NCBI GenBank assembly: GCA_014729565.1
Contig: WJJR01000096.1
Coordinates: forward strand, 1 to 12,458
From: Candidatus Zixiibacteriota bacterium
Lineage (GTDB): Bacteria; Zixibacteria; MSB-5A5; WJJR01
Length of the DNA: 12,458 nucleotides
Direction of reading: 5' to 3'
Part shown: positions 1-6,639 of the stretch, piece by piece
Position numbering within the stretch: position 1 is the stretch's first letter
Layout of the letters: every line of letters starts with the position of its first letter
Translations under genes and position numbers: made by a program
The notes under the pieces: generated by a model
Told to the model about the DNA's origin: nothing
Seen by the model: the letters and a program-made list of their open reading frames with translations, nothing else
Database searches by the model: none

Positions 1-240
1 CGCCTGCCCCATCATGCTGCCCCGCCAGTTGAACACCGGTTCAGCATTTACATCGTAGGCGCCGTGGCAGTTATCGCACTTGTTCGGGGTTTGCAATTGT
101 CCGGACTCATTGGGTTGCGATCCCGGGAGGAAGAAGTCCTCCAGAGTCGTCGGCACCGGATCAGCATTTACAACGCCGACCACGCCAACCACGCCAATGA
201 CCAACGCTGCGAGTGCGAAGAACAATACTCTCTTTGTCAT
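1..240 (-). CDS. Secreted cytochrome c, probably multihaem (C-terminus beyond window)
   Basis: The reading frame opens at an ATG at 238-240 and runs to the window edge without a stop, giving 80 N-terminal residues. A GGGGG stretch a few bases upstream may serve as ribosome binding site. Residues 1-26 look like a signal peptide: MTKR, then a Val/Gly/Ala-rich hydrophobic core ending at VNA. Residues 55-59 are CDNCH, a CxxCH covalent haem c attachment site. A WRGSMM segment follows at about 72-77; by recollection, this wording occurs in secreted multihaem cytochromes just after the first haem site. The protein therefore probably acts outside the cytoplasmic membrane in electron transfer. Only one haem motif is visible, so the haem count is unknown. 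The gene lies 129 nt after an FNR-type regulator on the same strand, with an FNR-like box between them, which suggests redox-responsive expression. The exact family is not determined. Confidence 0.8.
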   Translation of the reverse strand, partial: MTKRVLFFALAALVIGVVGVVGVVNADPVPTTLEDFFLPGSQPNESGQLQTPNKCDNCHGAYDVNAEPVFNWRGSMMGQA

Positions 241-359
241 CTTGACCCCCGAACGTAACCTATTGCAGTATAGGGCAATGCCCGTGATAGGCGCATCCTG
301 CACATGTGAAATATGATACAATCTGTACCATTTTCCAATGACGGAGGTCATCTTGCGAA

Positions 360-373
360 TTGATATTCGTCAA
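360..373. promoter_or_regulatory. Candidate FNR-type operator upstream of the cytochrome c gene
   Basis: The sequence reads TTGAT-ATTC-GTCAA. This matches the E. coli FNR consensus TTGAT-N4-ATCAA at 9 of 10 half-site bases. It overlaps the stop codon of the FNR-type regulator gene (370-372) and lies about 120 nt upstream of the cytochrome start codon. On the minus strand a -10-like TATCAT sits at 313-318. That would place the operator centre near -60, a position known for class I FNR activation. The -10 assignment is inference, and no good -35 is visible. Confidence 0.4.
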
Positions 374-1086
374 GTCTTGTCGGGAGATCCTGCCAGACGG
401 ATCAGCCTTGAACGGTCCTTGATCGCAATCGTCGATCGCGTCAGCTCAATCAGATTCCGCGCCTGAAGGCTTTGCAGTGTTCGGGAGAGGGATTCGGGAG
501 TTGCACCGATCATCAGTGCCAGTTCTTTTCTGAGGAGGGGAACGTGGAAGTGGACCCCATCTTCGGCTTTTCCTCCGGCGGTCTCCTGAAGCCAGATCAA
601 CAAACGTGCCGTCCTCTGAAGGACTGACTGCTGGGCAATCGACACCATCTGCTCCTCGGATACCCGAAGTTCATTGGCGAGCTGACCCAGGAAGCGTATC
701 GCCAGGTCCGGCGACGATCGTAACAACCCGGTGATTGTGTCTTTGGTAATGGCGCAGACGGTGCAGTTGTCGATGGCTTCCGCAGTTGCGGCATAGGGTT
801 CATCGGCGAGCATGGCTCGGAACCCTGTTGTATCGCCCGGGCCGAGCAGTCGAATGACGATTTCCTCATTTCGTCGCCCAACCTTATAGACCTTGACCCG
901 CCCTTCGTACACACAATACACCGCCGTCGATGGATGTTGCTCATAGTAGAGCGCCTGTCCGGGCCGGAATTGATAGACCTGCTTATCGCGATCCAGTTGA
1001 TCGAGGTGCATGCCGGCCAGTGAACAGAATACACTCTCCGCGCGATGGCCGCAGATGTCACAGTGTATCGATTCGGATTTTGTCAT
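370..1086 (-). CDS. Crp/Fnr-family transcriptional regulator with FNR-like cysteines and recognition helix
   Basis: The 238-residue length is normal for the family. The start chosen is the ATG at 1084-1086: upstream codons in this frame run into the neighbouring gene and look non-coding, although the ribosome binding site is weak. Residues about 28-125 form the cyclic-nucleotide-like beta-roll (FRPGQALYYE, VYEGRVKVY, LLGPGDTTGF). Residues about 155-235 form the winged helix-turn-helix. The recognition helix reads ATPESLSRTL, with E198, S201 and R202 in the E-xx-SR pattern of E. coli FNR, which reads TTGAT half-sites. Cysteines C9, C12 and C21 cluster at the N-terminus. C111, in VCAI, aligns with FNR C122 (VCEI). 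This suggests an iron-sulfur redox sensor, but the C-x2-C-x8-C spacing differs from FNR (C-x2-C-x5-C), so cluster binding is inference. The secreted-protein gene ends 58 nt upstream on the same strand. Confidence 0.85.
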   Translation of the reverse strand: MTKSESIHCDICGHRAESVFCSLAGMHLDQLDRDKQVYQFRPGQALYYEQHPSTAVYCVYEGRVKVYKVGRRNEEIVIRLLGPGDTTGFRAMLADEPYAATAEAIDNCTVCAITKDTITGLLRSSPDLAIRFLGQLANELRVSEEQMVSIAQQSVLQRTARLLIWLQETAGGKAEDGVHFHVPLLRKELALMIGATPESLSRTLQSLQARNLIELTRSTIAIKDRSRLIRLAGSPDKT

Positions 1087-1144
1087 GTGCCAAGTGACTC
1101 GCCTGGTCGCTTCTCCTCTTGGGAATACGGCGATGTCGGTGAAT

Positions 1145-3796
1145 TCACTTGATGATAACGACCTTGCCCGTCTGCGTGCCGAGCCTGGAGTCGACGCGAT
1201 AGATGTAGATGCCCGACACCACGGGCTGCGCATTGCGCGTCACCAGATCCCATCCGAGAATCGACGGGTAGACCGTGAGGAACGGATCGGGATGACGCAG
1301 TTCCCGCACGATGTCACCATCGAGCGTATAGATGCGAATTGTGGCTTCGTCGGGGAGATTGATAAACCAAATCCGACGTTCGTCATCCAACAACCCGCCA
1401 CGGAGCCCGAACTTCTCCGGCGCTTCATACCGTTGCTCGTAATACGATGTCAGGCGTCCGTCGGGACCCTCAAAGCGCGATTTGTACGGATTCGGATAGA
1501 CACTAACGCGCAAATTGCTGTCGGCGACGATGTCGGACGAATAGACCGGGAACGCGAATTCGTAGCAGTGACCCGGCAACGACTCCAGTGGCTGCAAACC
1601 GATACTCGGATCCCCGTTATCGAAGGCTGTCACGGTGATGTAGAGCGCTTCCGACGGGTTCAGCTTCTTCAAACGGGCCTCGTAGATCCCGTACCAAACT
1701 GTGTCACCCAATTCCCCGACCCACATCGAGTCGGCCACCCGTTGAATGAGATTGTTGACCATCTTCCCGTTCTCGGTGTACGTGTTGCCGCGATTGAAGT
1801 CCTGCGCCTCGAAATACGAGCATCGCACGGTCGCCTCACCGTCAACCCAGACCGTATCATGAAAACACAAGAATGGCGATGGCTCCGGATAGCGGCCGGG
1901 ATCGAAGTCCGCTCCGTAGATGCGTCGCAGTTCGTCAATCGGCACTGGTCCACCACGCTGAATCCAGCGCCCGGGTGGCTCCGGGTCGTAGACGTAGCGG
2001 ACGTAGTTCTCGATGTCCCAACTGGCCAACAGCGAGTACTGCCCCTCGGTATTGCTCTTCCCGACATAGAGACGATAGCCTTCGAAGTCGTACCGCCGGG
2101 AGAGCGGATCACGCGCGGTTTCGGTGTTGGCGCCGCTCCAGCGAACAATCAGTTGGGAGGGCCGCGACTCCACTGTGAAATCCGAACCCGCCTGCGGACA
2201 CGGCGGCGTTTCCGGACCGACGTAGTCGGGAGCACCGCCGTAGTCGACACAGTTGGCTTCGGTGCCCGGCGGCGGACCCATGTCACCGGTGTAGAAAATC
2301 GTATCGCAGCCCACCGGGTTCCCCGACGTATCGACCTGTTGGCAATTCACGAGATGAAACTCGCCACGATACCCGTCGCCGTCGGAGTCAAGCCCGGGAG
2401 TATCATAAATCCACGAGGCCCAGGTGGCCGACAGCGCCAAATCTCCACCATGAAGGCTGTTCATGTACTCGTCGGGTACCCGGCAGTCGAACCGGCGACC
2501 CGAATTCGTGTGAAACTGGGATCCCGCGCACACCGCATAGACAAAGCGTACCGAATCGCCCGGGTGGAGCAATTCACACGATGGTCCCACCGACAGGAGA
2601 AAGCGCGGATCCTCCCCATCGGCGATGTCGCAGGATGTTCGGCGCGGTCGGCTGTCCCAACCTTCATCGGTGTGATCGAGGCCTGCTTCCATTTGCGGAT
2701 AGTCGATTTCGTGGGCAGACATCACGTAGTAACGTCCCCGGTCACCCTCTGGCGTCCCCAACTCACGACGCGACGGCCGCCGCTTGTATCGCCGGACCGG
2801 TCCCCATGTCCGATCTGTCGACGGCCCATTGACCCACCAGTTATAGCTGATCCCTTCACCGGGCGGTGCATGGAGGATACGGACGCCAATCACCCCGTTT
2901 GGCGAATTCGACTGAAACTCACGGCCGAATGGCTCGCCGTCGTTGTCGGCAATCCAGCCGACGTTGATCGGGTCGGTCAGATCTGATCGGCTGAGATTGG
3001 CGGCGTTCGCAAGAAACCCGGCGATGTCATCGGGGTTGGCGGGCCGCCGCGAGTAGTTTTGGATCGTGTTGTTTCCGACATCCGCATCCAAATAGATCCC
3101 GAACACCATCTTATCGATGGCTCGGTAGCCCACGTTTCGCACCCAACACTCAAACAGAATGAATTGCCGGGCGAACCGGTCGGCCCAGGCATACGACGTC
3201 TGGCAGACTTCCAGATTCAACGGCCGGTGCGAGCGGTTTTCAAACTCGTCGATCCCGTGCAGTACCACGGTGTCAGTGTACCGGCCATAGTACTGCTGTT
3301 CCGCAACCGCGCTGGGATCATAGAACCGATTTCCTTTGTGATCGGAGGCTTCAAGCAGCGTATCGAAACTCACCCATTCGAAATCGCTTTGTGGGCTGTC
3401 GCTGGCCGACACGCTGACCAGCGTATCGATCCCGATGACGCCACCGATCCAGAGGCCGCCCTCGTACAGATATTCATTCTGCGTTCCTGCGGGGAATTCG
3501 AATGATGGAGAATGTCGGATGCGTAGCGCCTCGCGATCGCGCGCCTCGACCGATGCATTTCCGGTCCCTATGCCACCATAATTACTGACCGTCATCCACA
3601 CCGGCCCAACGTAGTGCAGACGGCGGTCATACACGGGCAGCCGGTTGATGCTGTCTGTCACCCCGGTCGTATAGTCCCAGGGCCGCGAAATGGCGTCGTT
3701 ACGTGGCCGTGCATCGGCTGTTGATGCTACGCCGAGGCCGGTGAACAGTGCCAACAGGCCGCCGTAGACAAATATGGTAAGCAATCGGTACCGCAT
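1145..3796 (-). CDS. Large secreted protein with C-terminal FlgD/sorting-type Ig-like domain, function unknown
   Basis: The product is 883 residues from the ATG at 3794-3796. An in-frame ATG at 3838 would add 14 polar residues before the signal peptide and is less likely; neither start has a clear ribosome binding site. Residues 1-29 form a signal peptide (MRYRLLTIF, hydrophobic core, ending STADA). Residues about 55-125 hold a VGPVWMTVSNYGGIGTG stretch and a LYEGGLWIGG stretch. Residues 470-475 are DSDGDG, a calcium-binding-type Asp-rich loop. Residues about 538-610 resemble a fibronectin type III fold (VRWSG, GYRLYVGKS). From about 764 the protein reads VSVYPNPYKS, then RIYTLDGDIVREL, and ends SGIYIYRVDS...GKVVIIK. 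That is the pattern of the FlgD Ig-like or type IX secretion-type tail found on many secreted proteins. The protein is likely exported or surface-attached. No catalytic motif was recognised. A 658-codon open frame on the opposite strand is a shadow of this gene. Confidence 0.85.
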   Translation of the reverse strand: MRYRLLTIFVYGGLLALFTGLGVASTADARPRNDAISRPWDYTTGVTDSINRLPVYDRRLHYVGPVWMTVSNYGGIGTGNASVEARDREALRIRHSPSFEFPAGTQNEYLYEGGLWIGGVIGIDTLVSVSASDSPQSDFEWVSFDTLLEASDHKGNRFYDPSAVAEQQYYGRYTDTVVLHGIDEFENRSHRPLNLEVCQTSYAWADRFARQFILFECWVRNVGYRAIDKMVFGIYLDADVGNNTIQNYSRRPANPDDIAGFLANAANLSRSDLTDPINVGWIADNDGEPFGREFQSNSPNGVIGVRILHAPPGEGISYNWWVNGPSTDRTWGPVRRYKRRPSRRELGTPEGDRGRYYVMSAHEIDYPQMEAGLDHTDEGWDSRPRRTSCDIADGEDPRFLLSVGPSCELLHPGDSVRFVYAVCAGSQFHTNSGRRFDCRVPDEYMNSLHGGDLALSATWASWIYDTPGLDSDGDGYRGEFHLVNCQQVDTSGNPVGCDTIFYTGDMGPPPGTEANCVDYGGAPDYVGPETPPCPQAGSDFTVESRPSQLIVRWSGANTETARDPLSRRYDFEGYRLYVGKSNTEGQYSLLASWDIENYVRYVYDPEPPGRWIQRGGPVPIDELRRIYGADFDPGRYPEPSPFLCFHDTVWVDGEATVRCSYFEAQDFNRGNTYTENGKMVNNLIQRVADSMWVGELGDTVWYGIYEARLKKLNPSEALYITVTAFDNGDPSIGLQPLESLPGHCYEFAFPVYSSDIVADSNLRVSVYPNPYKSRFEGPDGRLTSYYEQRYEAPEKFGLRGGLLDDERRIWFINLPDEATIRIYTLDGDIVRELRHPDPFLTVYPSILGWDLVTRNAQPVVSGIYIYRVDSRLGTQTGKVVIIK

Positions 3797-3858
3797 TGCA
3801 TGAACCCGTGAGAGAAGTGGGCTGCGGTGAGGGCCCATAGTAATAAGCAGGACAATGT

Positions 3859-3885
3859 GTTATATTCCAAAAGATTCCGGTCCAA
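3859..3885 (-). promoter_or_regulatory. Weak candidate promoter for the large secreted protein gene
   Basis: Read on the minus strand, TTGGAC (3880-3885) and TATAAC (3859-3864) resemble -35 and -10 boxes, but the 15-nt spacer is shorter than ideal. Transcription would start near 3852, leaving a leader of about 55 nt before the ATG at 3796. This arrangement favours 3796 over the ATG at 3838. The -35 overlaps the inverted repeat at 3873-3894, so a protein bound there could repress it. This is inference from consensus matching only. Confidence 0.25.
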
Positions 3886-3894
3886 CCCGGAATC
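3873..3894. promoter_or_regulatory. Perfect 8-bp inverted repeat, operator-like, between divergent genes
   Basis: GATTCCGG (3873-3880) and CCGGAATC (3887-3894) are exact reverse complements around a 6-nt spacer, TCCAAC. The site lies between the divergent start codons at 3796 and 3967, where a dimeric regulator could act on both genes. On the minus strand the repeat is followed by TTTT, so it also resembles a terminator hairpin. However, no minus-strand gene precedes it, so an operator is the better reading. No regulator can be assigned; AdaA itself is one possibility, given the adjacent operon. Confidence 0.4.
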
Positions 3895-3966
3895 GCCGAC
3901 ATCACTTCTCACTTCCGTGCCCGGAAATCGGTAGACGCGTTTGACTTCGCGGCCCATACTGACGCC

Positions 3967-4509
3967 ATGATGATGATCGCACACAGCCACATGGTCCGCG
4001 CCATGCAGACCAATGACGCGAGCTACGACGGGCGATTCTATGTCGGGGTCCTCTCGACCGGAATCTACTGTCTGCCCTCGTGCCGGGCGCGTCTGCCGCA
4101 CGTCAAGAATGTCTGCTTTTTCCCCACGCGTGAGGAAGCCATCGCTTTTGGCTTGCGCGGCTGCAAACGGTGCAAGTCGGCGGAATACCCCGACGTTCTC
4201 CCAGGGTGGCTGCACGATGTGCTGGACTACATGAGCACAACCACCAACGAGCGGTTGGACGAGTCGCGCCTGCGGGCAATGACCGGCGTCGATATTTCAA
4301 CGGTCAGGCGATACTTCCGCGCCCATTTGGGAACAACACCGCTGGCGTTTCATCGCAAAGTGCGTTTGCAGCACGCCCGAGATCTCATCGAATCGGGAAT
4401 GGACTACTTACAGGCCGCGTATGAGTGTGGGTACGAATCGTCAAGCGGATTCCGCGACGCATTCGTGCGCCAGTTCGGCCACACGCCGGGGAGGCTCCAT
4501 GTCAGATGA
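3967..4509 (+). CDS. adaA: AdaA-type methylphosphotriester-DNA methyltransferase and AraC-family activator
   Basis: This 180-residue protein corresponds to the N-terminal half of E. coli Ada, or to Bacillus AdaA. Residues about 14-75 form the Ada zinc-binding domain: YDGRFYVGVLSTGIYC, with C35, C39, C66 and C69 at the spacing of E. coli C38, C42, C69 and C72. C35 is the expected methyl acceptor from phosphotriesters. Residues about 78-178 form an AraC-type double helix-turn-helix ending AYECGYESSSGFRDAFVRQFGHTPG. In this family, self-methylation turns the protein into an activator of alkylation-repair genes. Start choice is uncertain: three ATG codons stand in a row at 3967, further in-frame ATGs lie at 3991 and 4003, and none has a convincing ribosome binding site. 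It overlaps the next gene by 11 nt, so the two form an operon that rebuilds Ada from two proteins. Confidence 0.93.
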   Translation: MMMIAHSHMVRAMQTNDASYDGRFYVGVLSTGIYCLPSCRARLPHVKNVCFFPTREEAIAFGLRGCKRCKSAEYPDVLPGWLHDVLDYMSTTTNERLDESRLRAMTGVDISTVRRYFRAHLGTTPLAFHRKVRLQHARDLIESGMDYLQAAYECGYESSSGFRDAFVRQFGHTPGRLHVR

Positions 4510-5038
4510 TCGCATTGTGTACCGTGACAAAATTGAAAGCCCGCTGGGTGCGATGGTTGCGGGAGCCTCATCGCAGGGCATCTGCTTCCTGGAATGGCAT
4601 GACCGCGGGGGCGTTGACCGGATCCTCGAACGGGTCGCGAAGCGGTACCGGCTACCTGTCGAGCGCGGCGAGCATCCGTTAGTCGAGCGATTGATCACGG
4701 AACTGGCTGAGTACTTTGCCGGGGAACGAGCCACGTTTACGGGCCCACTGCACATCGCCGGGACGGCATTCGAGCAATCGGTATGGAACCAACTGCTCGC
4801 CATTCCTCATGGGGAGACACGCAGCTATGGTGATCTCGCGCGGGCGCTTGGCAATCCGGGGGCGTCGCGGGCAGTCGGACGCGCTAATGGCGCCAATTAC
4901 ATATCGATTCTCATTCCCTGTCATCGGGTATGCGATTCCAACGGCAACCTGCACGGCTACGGCGGCGGCCTTTGGCGCAAAAAACGCCTGCTCGAACTCG
5001 AAGCCGGGGTGGTTCAGACGGCGACTGAAATGGGGTAG
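4499..5038 (+). CDS. adaB: O6-methylguanine-DNA methyltransferase (AdaB/Ogt type)
   Basis: This 179-residue suicide repair protein transfers the methyl group from O6-methylguanine to its own cysteine. Residues about 88-170 show the full signature: FEQSVWNQLLAIPHGETRSYGDLA, then SRAVGRANG, then IPCHRV with acceptor C141, then GYGGGLWRKKRLLELE. Residues 1-80 form the less conserved N-terminal ribonuclease-like domain. The start at 4499 is favoured because GGGGAGG stands just upstream, inside the adaA coding region, and because it gives the usual family N-terminus. An open extension to 4421 within adaA is not needed. The overlap with adaA implies translational coupling. The product name is secure; adaB rather than ogt is chosen from the operon context. 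Confidence 0.95.
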   Translation: MSDDRIVYRDKIESPLGAMVAGASSQGICFLEWHDRGGVDRILERVAKRYRLPVERGEHPLVERLITELAEYFAGERATFTGPLHIAGTAFEQSVWNQLLAIPHGETRSYGDLARALGNPGASRAVGRANGANYISILIPCHRVCDSNGNLHGYGGGLWRKKRLLELEAGVVQTATEMG

Positions 5039-5092
5039 CATGTGATTTATGCCCTGCGACACCTGGACCGCGTGTGGTGAATGGTGGAGGAT

Positions 5093-5111
5093 CTCACAGC
5101 AGAGCTGTGAG
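5093..5111. repeat. Short hairpin repeat between convergent genes
   Basis: CTCACAGC (5093-5100) and GCTGTGAG (5104-5111) are exact reverse complements around an AGA loop. The hairpin lies between the convergent ends of adaB (5038) and the hydrolase gene (5129). There is no T-run on either side, so a classical rho-independent terminator is not supported. The 17-nt word starting CACAGCAGAGCTG at 5095 recurs with three transitions at 11177, which points to a dispersed repeat family. Confidence 0.55.
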
Positions 5112-5128
5112 CTACCGCGTTGCTTCTA

Positions 5129-5917
5129 TCAGGAGAGTTCCTCTCGTAGGACACGAAAGAACTCGTCGCGCGCATGCCGCTCCAGCCACGGCGCGTGCCC
5201 GCATCGGTCTAGGAGAATGAACCGGCTGTCGACGGGCAGCGCCTCGAGTGTCTTCTGCACACCTTCGGCCGGATGCGGATCATGATCACCGTGGATCGCC
5301 CTGATCGGACATTCGACACGCTGAAGATATTCCAGTATCTCGCCATTTTGACGCATCCGTCGCGCCGCCGGCCACACACTTTGAAACACGTCGACGCGAT
5401 AGTCGACATCCCGTGAGTCAACTGCTTCATCGACCGGCTCATATGCGTCAGAGCGTGTCACCAGACGCGCCAACCGTTGAAACTCCTCCGTCTTGCCGAC
5501 CGCCTCGTGATCCTCCATGGCACGTTCCAGACGGAAGAACTCATCACGCTCATCCTCACTCATACGACTCAGCCGGGTCGCGCCAATCTGCTCGGCGTAT
5601 TCCGGAGCGAAGGGGGCGCTGCCAATGAGAATGAGCTTGGACACTCGGTCCGTGTATTCGGCGGCAAACATCAGACTGAGCCACGCGCCCCAGGAGTGCC
5701 CGACAAGGATGACCGGGATCGTGGCTTCCGCCTCCACCGCGCGTTTCAGCTCATTGATCTGTCCGCGGATGGTCGGCTTGGTGTGAAGTGTCTCGATGAC
5801 ACTCAGATTTTGTGACAGTTCGGAGGCAACCGGCGCCAATTCACCGCAGGCTCCGGGGCCGCCGTGGACGGCGATAATCCGATAAGGTGCTTGTCCATGG
5901 AACCTGTCTTCGCTCAT
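5129..5917 (-). CDS. Alpha/beta hydrolase, proline iminopeptidase-like
   Basis: The 262 residues carry the full alpha/beta hydrolase signature. HGGPG at 18-22 is the oxyanion-hole motif typical of the prolyl iminopeptidase branch. GHSWG at 73-77 is the nucleophile elbow, with S75. The acid is probably D211 or D213 in HGDHD, and H241 in CGHAPW is the catalytic histidine. There is no signal peptide, so the enzyme is probably cytoplasmic. HGGPG is shared by peptidases and by other small hydrolases, so the substrate cannot be named. The ATG at 5917 has no ribosome binding site. A -35/-10 pair (TCGACC at 5947-5952, TAGATT at 5924-5929, 17-nt spacing) would start transcription at about the ATG, so a leaderless message is possible. 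The gene is divergent from the beta-barrel gene and convergent with adaB. Confidence 0.88.
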   Translation of the reverse strand: MSEDRFHGQAPYRIIAVHGGPGACGELAPVASELSQNLSVIETLHTKPTIRGQINELKRAVEAEATIPVILVGHSWGAWLSLMFAAEYTDRVSKLILIGSAPFAPEYAEQIGATRLSRMSEDERDEFFRLERAMEDHEAVGKTEEFQRLARLVTRSDAYEPVDEAVDSRDVDYRVDVFQSVWPAARRMRQNGEILEYLQRVECPIRAIHGDHDPHPAEGVQKTLEALPVDSRFILLDRCGHAPWLERHARDEFFRVLREELS

Positions 5918-5995
5918 AGATATAATCTAAGATGTTGTCGTCGAATGGTCGAGGGGCTTTCTATTGAGATTCAAATCGATTAGATTCCTTTGGAG
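5918..5995. promoter_or_regulatory. Divergent promoter region with mirrored TTAGATT boxes
   Basis: The 78-nt spacer separates divergent starts at 5917 and 5996. AATCTAA (5924-5930) and TTAGATT (5980-5986) are inverted copies lying 6 and 9 nt from the respective start codons. Each contains TAGATT read toward its own gene, which resembles a -10 box. A -35-like TCGACC is visible only for the minus-strand gene. Promoter calls here are inference. Confidence 0.3.
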
Positions 5996-6589
5996 ATGTT
6001 GAAGGACGTGTTCCATCGTATCCTCTTCGCGGGACTGCTCACAGTCTTGCTGACAACTACTGCCAACGCATTTGACGGCATCCGACGTGGCTTTGTGGTC
6101 GGTGCGGGCGTTGGCCTCACCGCCAATGCCGGCTGGTCGGCGGATTTTAGCATTATTCCCGATCAGAGCGACAATACCGCCGGGTTTGGCGGAGCGTTTC
6201 TGCTTGGGTATGCATGGGACAATCAGAACATGATCGTGCTGGAGGCCAACGGCACGCGCTACTCCACCGATATCGGGACGCGCGAGGATGTTTCGGTCGT
6301 GCAGGGATTTGTCGGCCCGGCCTGGTACCACTACTTCGGTCCGACCGGAACGAGCATGTACACGGTGGTCGGCGCCGGCGCCTACATCTTTCAATGGGAA
6401 CACGACGCGCTCGGCTTCAGCGATGAGAATGACCCCGGCCCCGGTGTTGTGGTCGGCGGCGGATACGAATTCACCGACCAATTACAGGTTGGCATATCCG
6501 TTGGCGCGGGCCGCACCGAAGAATCCGAGGCGGGCACGCGGTTCGACCATACCCATATTAATGTAATGCTCAGTTATGTTGTTTACTAG
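5996..6589 (+). CDS. Outer-membrane beta-barrel protein (OmpW/OmpA-barrel-like)
   Basis: From the ATG at 5996 the product is 197 residues. Residues about 5-25 form a signal peptide (FHRILFAGLLTVLLTTTANA). The mature part alternates short amphipathic strands with Gly-rich turns: GFVVGAGVGLTANAGW, GFGGAFLLGYAWD, MYTVVGAGAYIF, GPGVVVGGGYEF, LQVGISVGAGR. It ends in an aromatic residue (SYVVY), as outer-membrane barrel proteins do. An eight-stranded small barrel is likely; its cargo or role is unknown. The start is ambiguous. GGAG directly abuts the ATG, so initiation at TTG 5999 or GTG 6008 is equally plausible and leaves the signal peptide intact. The gene is convergent with the glycosyltransferase gene, and no terminator hairpin is visible in the 50-nt gap between them. 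Confidence 0.8.
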   Translation: MLKDVFHRILFAGLLTVLLTTTANAFDGIRRGFVVGAGVGLTANAGWSADFSIIPDQSDNTAGFGGAFLLGYAWDNQNMIVLEANGTRYSTDIGTREDVSVVQGFVGPAWYHYFGPTGTSMYTVVGAGAYIFQWEHDALGFSDENDPGPGVVVGGGYEFTDQLQVGISVGAGRTEESEAGTRFDHTHINVMLSYVVY

Positions 6590-6639
6590 ACAGCCCTTGT
6601 CATCACCTTATTACTCATTTACGTATCTGTCAGCACACA

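Noticed and set aside
1087..1233. N-terminal extension of the FNR-type regulator to 1233
   Set aside because: The added 49 residues are Arg/Ser-rich, overlap the 3-prime end of the neighbouring gene and match no family. The start at 1086 gives the normal length.
1010..2986. 658-codon open frame on the plus strand
   Set aside because: It lies antisense to the large secreted protein gene, whose product has a signal peptide and a recognisable C-terminal domain. The plus-strand translation shows no family features and is a GC-driven shadow.
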